DNA from: JBHGYD01 sp041920415
GTDB taxonomy: Bacteria; Bacillota; Bacilli; Bacillales; Anoxybacillaceae
DNA length: 64,000 nucleotides
Direction: 5' to 3'
Assembly (NCBI GenBank): GCA_041920415.1
Contig: JBHGYD010000030.1
Span: forward strand, 25,076-89,075
Under the pieces are notes generated by a model, which did no database searches, was not told where the DNA came from, and worked only from the letters and a program-made list of their open reading frames with translations. Positions 60,077 through 64,000 of the stretch are shown here, piece by piece; positions within the stretch are counted from its first letter, which is position 1, and each line of letters begins with the position of its first letter. Position numbers and translations under genes: made by a program.

Positions 60077-61486
60077 TTATTTTTGATCAATTTGAATGAT
60101 TTCGATACCATTTTCGTTCGTCAAATTTACATTATAATCCAAAATGATTTCAAAAAAGTCATACGGTACATATACAATGCTGTTAATTCTCACTGCTGAC
60201 GGTACAACATAAGGTATTTTATTATGATTGAATTTTAGGTACGACATTTGAGGTTGTTCATAATAATCAGATTGGTCTCGATAAACATAAGGATACTCAT
60301 CATCAAGATCTAAGTAAATTCGCATGCCTGTTTTCGTTACGATCAAGGATGATCGGTAATCATCTCTCCACTTATATGTGTCTCCCATACTAGTAACAGT
60401 ATAAGCAAGTGGAACATATAGGACACCATACTTATAAAATGGAACTCCATAATTCTTCGGAACTTCTTTGCCATTTACAAGCATTTTTGGCGTAACCGTT
60501 TTAATGTTTTTGTTTAAATAAACAGGTGATGTGCCAACGGGTTGGTCATATTCTCCATTGAAATTTACTTTACGTAGTATATAAGTTTTTGAAAAACCAC
60601 TGTTATAAATGATCCAGCCATCTACAATTTCAAGGGTTGCGGCAAAAGCATCAGCAACGATTTTTTTACGGCCAGTACCGTCAGTTTTAATTTTATAAAG
60701 GGCTCTATCATCATTAAGATTGGAATAGTAGATGTAGTTACCGAAAATATTCATAGCCCCTGGATCATCATTAGTGAGTTTCACTTCACCTGTACCGTTT
60801 GATTTGATTTTATACAGATGACGATTTCCTTTATCAAGGCCTTCAAAATAAACCCAATCTCCGGAAACAAGGATTTTGTAGGCACTCCGGCTACTAATTT
60901 TTTGTCGATATTTTCCGTCATTGCGAATTTTATATATTTTTTGGTCATTAAAATTGATATAAAAAATCCAATCTCCGACAACATTAATGGAGCTAACCGG
61001 ATCATTGGTGATCTTTACTTTCTTTTTACCATCTGTACTTAATTTGTATAGCTTCCAATCATCATCGCGATTATCGAAATAAATCCATTCCTTTACTACC
61101 GTAATGGTATGAGCATGTGCTTTTAAATACGTATTGTACTTTCCATCTGTACGGATTTTCATAATGGCTCCACGATTATTGCCATCGGAATAGTAGAGCC
61201 AATCACCTATAACATTTAAAGAGAGAACCTCATAAATCGGAAATGCCTTTTTTCCTGTACCATCTTTCTTCACCTTATAAATTTGCCCATTGTGATTGAA
61301 ATCTTGATAGTAAATCCAATCCCCTTGGCATGTGTGCCAACCATTGTTCAAGATGTTTCCACTCGTATTTCCATACACATTGACTGGCTGCTTCGTTGCC
61401 GCAAACGAAGGATGAACTTGAAATATTGACAAGAGAGTAATTATAGCAATCAGAATAGTAAACAATTTTACTAAATGGCGTCTCAT
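60077..61486 (-). CDS. Secreted beta-propeller protein (DUF5050) with a C-terminal stalk-like domain
   Basis: 469 residues. Signal peptide (LVKLFTILIAIITLLSIFQV, cleavage near SFAA). Then about seven repeats of W-I-Y-Y/F-x-N-x-x-D-x-x-L-Y-K-I-x-x-D-G-T-x (residues 45-320), the DUF5050 propeller. Last, a copper-amine-oxidase-N-like domain (VPLAYTVTSMGDTYKW, VRINSIVYVPYDFF). Exported, probably cell-surface or matrix-associated, and likely to bind a ligand or polymer. It stands alone among element genes and may be cargo. Confidence 0.75.
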   Translation of the reverse strand: MRRHLVKLFTILIAIITLLSIFQVHPSFAATKQPVNVYGNTSGNILNNGWHTCQGDWIYYQDFNHNGQIYKVKKDGTGKKAFPIYEVLSLNVIGDWLYYSDGNNRGAIMKIRTDGKYNTYLKAHAHTITVVKEWIYFDNRDDDWKLYKLSTDGKKKVKITNDPVSSINVVGDWIFYINFNDQKIYKIRNDGKYRQKISSRSAYKILVSGDWVYFEGLDKGNRHLYKIKSNGTGEVKLTNDDPGAMNIFGNYIYYSNLNDDRALYKIKTDGTGRKKIVADAFAATLEIVDGWIIYNSGFSKTYILRKVNFNGEYDQPVGTSPVYLNKNIKTVTPKMLVNGKEVPKNYGVPFYKYGVLYVPLAYTVTSMGDTYKWRDDYRSSLIVTKTGMRIYLDLDDEYPYVYRDQSDYYEQPQMSYLKFNHNKIPYVVPSAVRINSIVYVPYDFFEIILDYNVNLTNENGIEIIQIDQK

Positions 61487-61624
61487 AAGATGACCTCCCT
61501 ATATATCATGGTTGTAGCCGTTGTGGGGGGCAAAAAAATATTTTTCGATGCAGTTTTTTTGGCCCTGTTAAAGGCAATTATTGTTGATTTTGCATAAAGG
61601 TGGATATCAAGGTTTTTATCTTAA

Positions 61625-62017
61625 CTATGAGGGGTTGATAATTTCATACTTTTTTATACTCCTTAAACGACTATAAGCAATGAATGGACCTAACAGCCAC
61701 GCAAATGGAAGGATAAAGAAAATAAAAATTCCAAATGTCAATGCAGCACCATCTCGTTGTTCTCTAAACGTAAACGGAAGGTTTTTATTATATACAGGGC
61801 CAGATGTAGCTGCATCAAACATACTCTTCCATCCATATACAACTCCTAAAGGATAAAGGGCACCTGCGATTAAGAGAAATATCCCTTGTCCAGTAAAAAG
61901 AAAGGACAAACCAGGTGCTTTTCCTTCCATTAGTCCGAAAATGTACACTAGGTCTAATACCAATCCCACACCTAACAAAATCTTTATTCGTCTCTTTTCC
62001 TTTTTATAGAGACTCAT
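61625..62017 (-). CDS. Small multi-pass membrane protein, unknown function
   Basis: 130 residues with three or four transmembrane helices (LLGVGLVLDLVYIFGL, FTGQGIFLLIAGALYPLGVV, FGIFIFFILPFAWLLGPFIA) and a basic N-terminus (KKEKRRIK). No family recognised. It may be coupled in function with the neighbouring secreted propeller, but spacing is 138 bases. Confidence 0.55.
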   Translation of the reverse strand: MSLYKKEKRRIKILLGVGLVLDLVYIFGLMEGKAPGLSFLFTGQGIFLLIAGALYPLGVVYGWKSMFDAATSGPVYNKNLPFTFREQRDGAALTFGIFIFFILPFAWLLGPFIAYSRLRSIKKYEIINPS

Positions 62018-62191
62018 TCAAATTCCCCCTATATAACCAATTTATGTTCCTTTAATTACCATTAAGAAACATCCTCTTTTGTAGAATGACTTCTTTTTCT
62101 TTTCGCTCGTATTCCATCTCCCTATGTATGTTTTTTACTTTTACAAAATATCACGGTTGCCTCAATTTTTTTGTCGAACTATGTCACAAAA

Positions 62192-62226
62192 ACAAAAAAT
62201 CCCCAACCAAAAGGCAGGGGATTATC
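62192..62226 (-). terminator. Terminator of the WYL-like gene
   Basis: ATCCCCTGCC and GGTTGGGGAT pair on the minus strand with TTTTTTG following, directly at the stop of the WYL-like gene. Confidence 0.75.
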
Positions 62227-62450
62227 TATACAATCAATCTTTTACGTTTTTCTTTTGCAAGACGAATTGACAAAATATTGCTCAATTTGAAAATCCGGCG
62301 TTGATTTCTAAGCTTACAAAACGCCTGGATATGCGTATCTCCCACCTCTTCCAAAACAATAACTCGTTGACTTAATTGTCCCTGTTCACTTAAATAAATC
62401 ATTTCCAGAGGCTTATTTAACGCCAAAGCGTTTAGAAGTAGTCCCCTCAT
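62226..62450 (-). CDS. Single WYL-like domain protein
   Basis: 74 residues: LNKPLEMIYLSEQGQLSQRV, then IQAFCKLRNQRRIFKLSNIL SIRL. This is the compact WYL fold (ligand-sensing beta domain) found next to YolD and UvrX in Bacillus plasmids and prophages. Probably a small regulator of the cassette. AAGGAGTG precedes the ATG. Confidence 0.7.
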   Translation of the reverse strand: MRGLLLNALALNKPLEMIYLSEQGQLSQRVIVLEEVGDTHIQAFCKLRNQRRIFKLSNILSIRLAKEKRKRLIV

Positions 62451-62526
62451 TTACATTCACTCCTTTGTTTTTATTAACGAAGAAAAGAAATTTAGGATTT
62501 AATGAACGAGCTGTTTGAGGATTAAA

Positions 62527-62564
62527 AGTAGTAAGCCTCTTTCAAAATGAGAAAGGGACTATTT
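62527..62564 (-). terminator. Terminator after the YolD-like gene
   Basis: CCTCTTTC and GAAAGG arms of a hairpin lie at the 3' end of the YolD-like frame. Confidence 0.5.
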
Positions 62565-62889
62565 TTAATTCCTTAATAGATGAAACGTGGATATAATGGA
62601 TTTTCCCACTGTCCTTTTCTTTGAATCGCAATGTTTCGTTCGGTTGATCGTAGTAATGAATACGACCGATCACGCAACATAAACGATAATTATGTATGTA
62701 TTGAATCGAAAGATAAGAAGCAAACTCCATTGCCTCGAAAATGATGCGATTCCATTCTTCATAGCGTTGTTCATCATAACACGATAGTGACACATCATTT
62801 TCTTTTTCTCGTAATTCAGCTAACATATCACGATGTTCCGGCATGAGAAATGGAGAAAATTTAATAATGCCCCTGTCACGATAATTCAC
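62542..62889 (-). CDS. YolD-like family protein
   Basis: 115 residues: RDRGIIKFSPFLMPEHRDML at the N-terminus and a C-terminal barrel-like part (IGRIHYYDQPNETLRFKEKD). YolD proteins accompany UvrX/YqjW Y-family polymerases on phages and plasmids and are predicted to regulate or assist them. Start ATG overlaps the uvrX stop by 4 bases, confirming the operon. Confidence 0.85.
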   Translation of the reverse strand: MNYRDRGIIKFSPFLMPEHRDMLAELREKENDVSLSCYDEQRYEEWNRIIFEAMEFASYLSIQYIHNYRLCCVIGRIHYYDQPNETLRFKEKDSGKIHYIHVSSIKELKIVPFSF

Positions 62890-63870
62890 GCTTTATGACC
62901 TCCTATATAACCATTTCGGACACGTGCAAGACTTCCTGGAGTGTAACTAGCAGCTCGCAAAATTGCATTAGGACCAAATTTGTCTCGAATCTCATCCATC
63001 GCTTTTGCAAGAGTTCTTTCTTTTTCTCTATTTTCGAATAACGACAGTTGAACGCTTTCTTCATTCATTAAATTCGAGAGCGATACATGAATCATGCGAA
63101 CGCTGCGCCCATCATGAAACTTTTTGAAAATCCGCTTACAGACACGATATAGCTCCATAGTTAGATTAGTTCCTGTATCTAGCGTAACGGATTGATGGAA
63201 TCCGCCTTTTTCATATTGAGAATAACGGACACCAAATGAAACAGTACGACCTACTTTCCTCATTTGTCTTGCCCGTTTAGCAACTTCCTCACAAAGCTCC
63301 AACACAACTGTTAGAATTTCATTCTCTCTCCAATAATCACGCAATAAAGTAACGCCTTTTCCGATGCTTTTTTGAGGTAAGTCGTTTGCTTCTACAAAGG
63401 CAGGACTTAAATCGATACCCCAAGCATGATAGTAAAGTTGTTCTCCTATTACGCCAAACCGTTTTCGTAAACGATCCAAGGAGCTGTTTGCCACGTCTCC
63501 AAACGTGTACATTCCCATATTGTTCAGATGTTTCTCCATTCGGCTGCCAATGCCCCAGATTTCCCGTAACGGAACTGGCCATAACTTTTTCGGAACTTCT
63601 TCATACGTACATTCGGCGATACCTTGTTTTTTTGCGTATACATCGAGTACGACTTTGCTGATGAAACGATTTGGACCTATGCCAATGCAAGATGGCAGAC
63701 CGAATTGATTCCAGATCGCGTTGCGTATTTTTTGAGCTGCTTCTCTTGGTGTGCCATGTAGTTTTTCGGTGCCATTCAAGGTCAACCAACTTTCATCCAC
63801 GCTATACGTTAAAATGGCTTCAAATGGTACAAACGAGAGGAATAGCTCTGTAATTTGAACTGATGTTAGT
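62886..63870 (-). pseudogene. uvrX: UvrX-type Y-family DNA polymerase, N-terminus removed by an insertion
   Basis: The reading frame continues upstream of 63800 (TSVQITELFLSFVPFEAILT) to about 63870, where IS DNA begins and the frame meets a stop. The catalytic SVDESWLTL (second acidic pair) is kept, with thumb region GIGPNRFISKVV, LREIWGIGSRMEKHLNNMGM and the little finger (YSQYEKGGFHQSVTL). The first 90 or so residues with the first catalytic Asp are missing. The error-prone polymerase is therefore inactive unless the rest is restored. Confidence 0.8.
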
Positions 63871-63874
63871 CTAG

Positions 63875-64000
63875 ATTATAGACACGACGAATAAAGAAAA
63901 TGTATAGTAAATCTATCAAACATGAGGAGTGTCTATAATGACAAGACGTTTTGATAAAGAATTCAAAGTACACGCAGTTAAATTAGTGCTAGAGGAAGGG
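63875..64000 (+). mobile_element. Left end of an IS3-family insertion sequence
   Basis: Begins within ATTATAGACACGACGAATAA directly after the uvrX frame is lost, and runs off the window edge. ATTATAGACAC (63875-63885) is repeated inverted as GTGTCTATAAT (63929-63939) just before the transposase start, so the leader can fold. Exact terminus cannot be set without the other end. Confidence 0.75.
63938..64000 (+). CDS. IS3-family transposase OrfA, N-terminal fragment
   Basis: 21 codons seen: MTRRFDKEFKVHAVKLVLEE then G, the classic start of the HTH_Tnp_1 domain of IS3 OrfA proteins. GAGGAG lies 8 bases upstream of the ATG. Continues beyond the window. Confidence 0.85.
   Translation, partial: MTRRFDKEFKVHAVKLVLEEG

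Noticed and set aside
1..64000. tRNA and rRNA genes
   Set aside because: No cloverleaf with CCA end or rRNA-like conserved stretch was recognised in any intergenic region. A tRNAscan run would settle this.

Overview
The window looks like chromosome of a thermophilic, spore-forming Bacillaceae of the Anoxybacillus / Geobacillus / Parageobacillus type. This is inferred from gene content and order, not from a database search. The left four fifths follow the Bacillus subtilis yqk-yqj-yqi-bkd gene order (deoR, yqkB, yqzH, yqjQ-yqjP, proI, namA, rnz, zwf, gndA, pepT-like, yqjD-yqjC, yqjB, yqjA, artPQM, brxB, bkd operon, bkdR, DUF2627, glpQ-like). The coding is AT-biased with strong AGGAGG ribosome sites, and spore genes are present (BclB-like, YjcZ, Spo0A fragments).

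Layout. 0-14 kb: nucleoside uptake and its regulator, Fe-S proteins, redox enzymes, a T-box controlled proline reductase, a collagen-like exosporium protein, OYE, RNase Z and the oxidative pentose phosphate enzymes. 14.7-19 kb: a complete dlt operon (dltX-A-B-C-D), all on the minus strand, for D-alanylation of teichoic acids. 19-29 kb: CheW, a PepT-like peptidase, a PepSY protein, a propionyl/methylmalonyl-CoA module (pccB, mce), the Prli42 stressosome miniprotein, YqjB, YqjA, the arginine ABC transporter and BrxB. 29.5-34.9 kb: methylmalonyl-CoA mutase (mutA, mutB) with its chaperone meaB. 35-39.5 kb: an accessory patch with a nucleotidyltransferase pair, a diverged second copy of the bkdB 3' end, a chemoreceptor and an IS5-like element. 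39.5-49.8 kb: the branched-chain keto-acid operon ptb-bcd-buk-lpdV-bkdAA-bkdAB-bkdB, with a visible sigma-54 promoter, inverted-repeat UAS and cre site, and its activator bkdR.

From 51.2 kb to the end the window is accessory DNA. Where spo0A should follow the glpQ-like gene there are only two diverged 110-bp copies of the spo0A 3' end (51229-51338 and 53930-54039), about 2.7 kb apart. Between them lie a type I toxin/antisense locus, a phage tail tape-measure remnant, a decayed P-loop kinase and the N-terminal stub of a tyrosine recombinase. Beyond them is a plasmid- or ICE-like backbone: an XRE regulator, a YjcZ protein, a replication-relaxation protein, an FtsK/HerA-type ATPase, a ParM/ParR pair with repeat clusters, further small regulators, a secreted beta-propeller protein, and a WYL-YolD-UvrX mutagenesis cassette cut by an IS3-family element at the window edge. 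The simplest reading is nested or tandem integration of related elements into the 3' end of spo0A, with the functional spo0A outside the window to the right.

Metabolically the left part is coherent. Branched-chain amino acids are degraded by Bcd, Bkd and Ptb/Buk. Propionyl-CoA from Val/Ile is handled by PccB, Mce and MutAB/MeaB. The arginine transporter, PepT-like peptidase and ProI supply or use amino acids. No rRNA, tRNA or CRISPR array was found.
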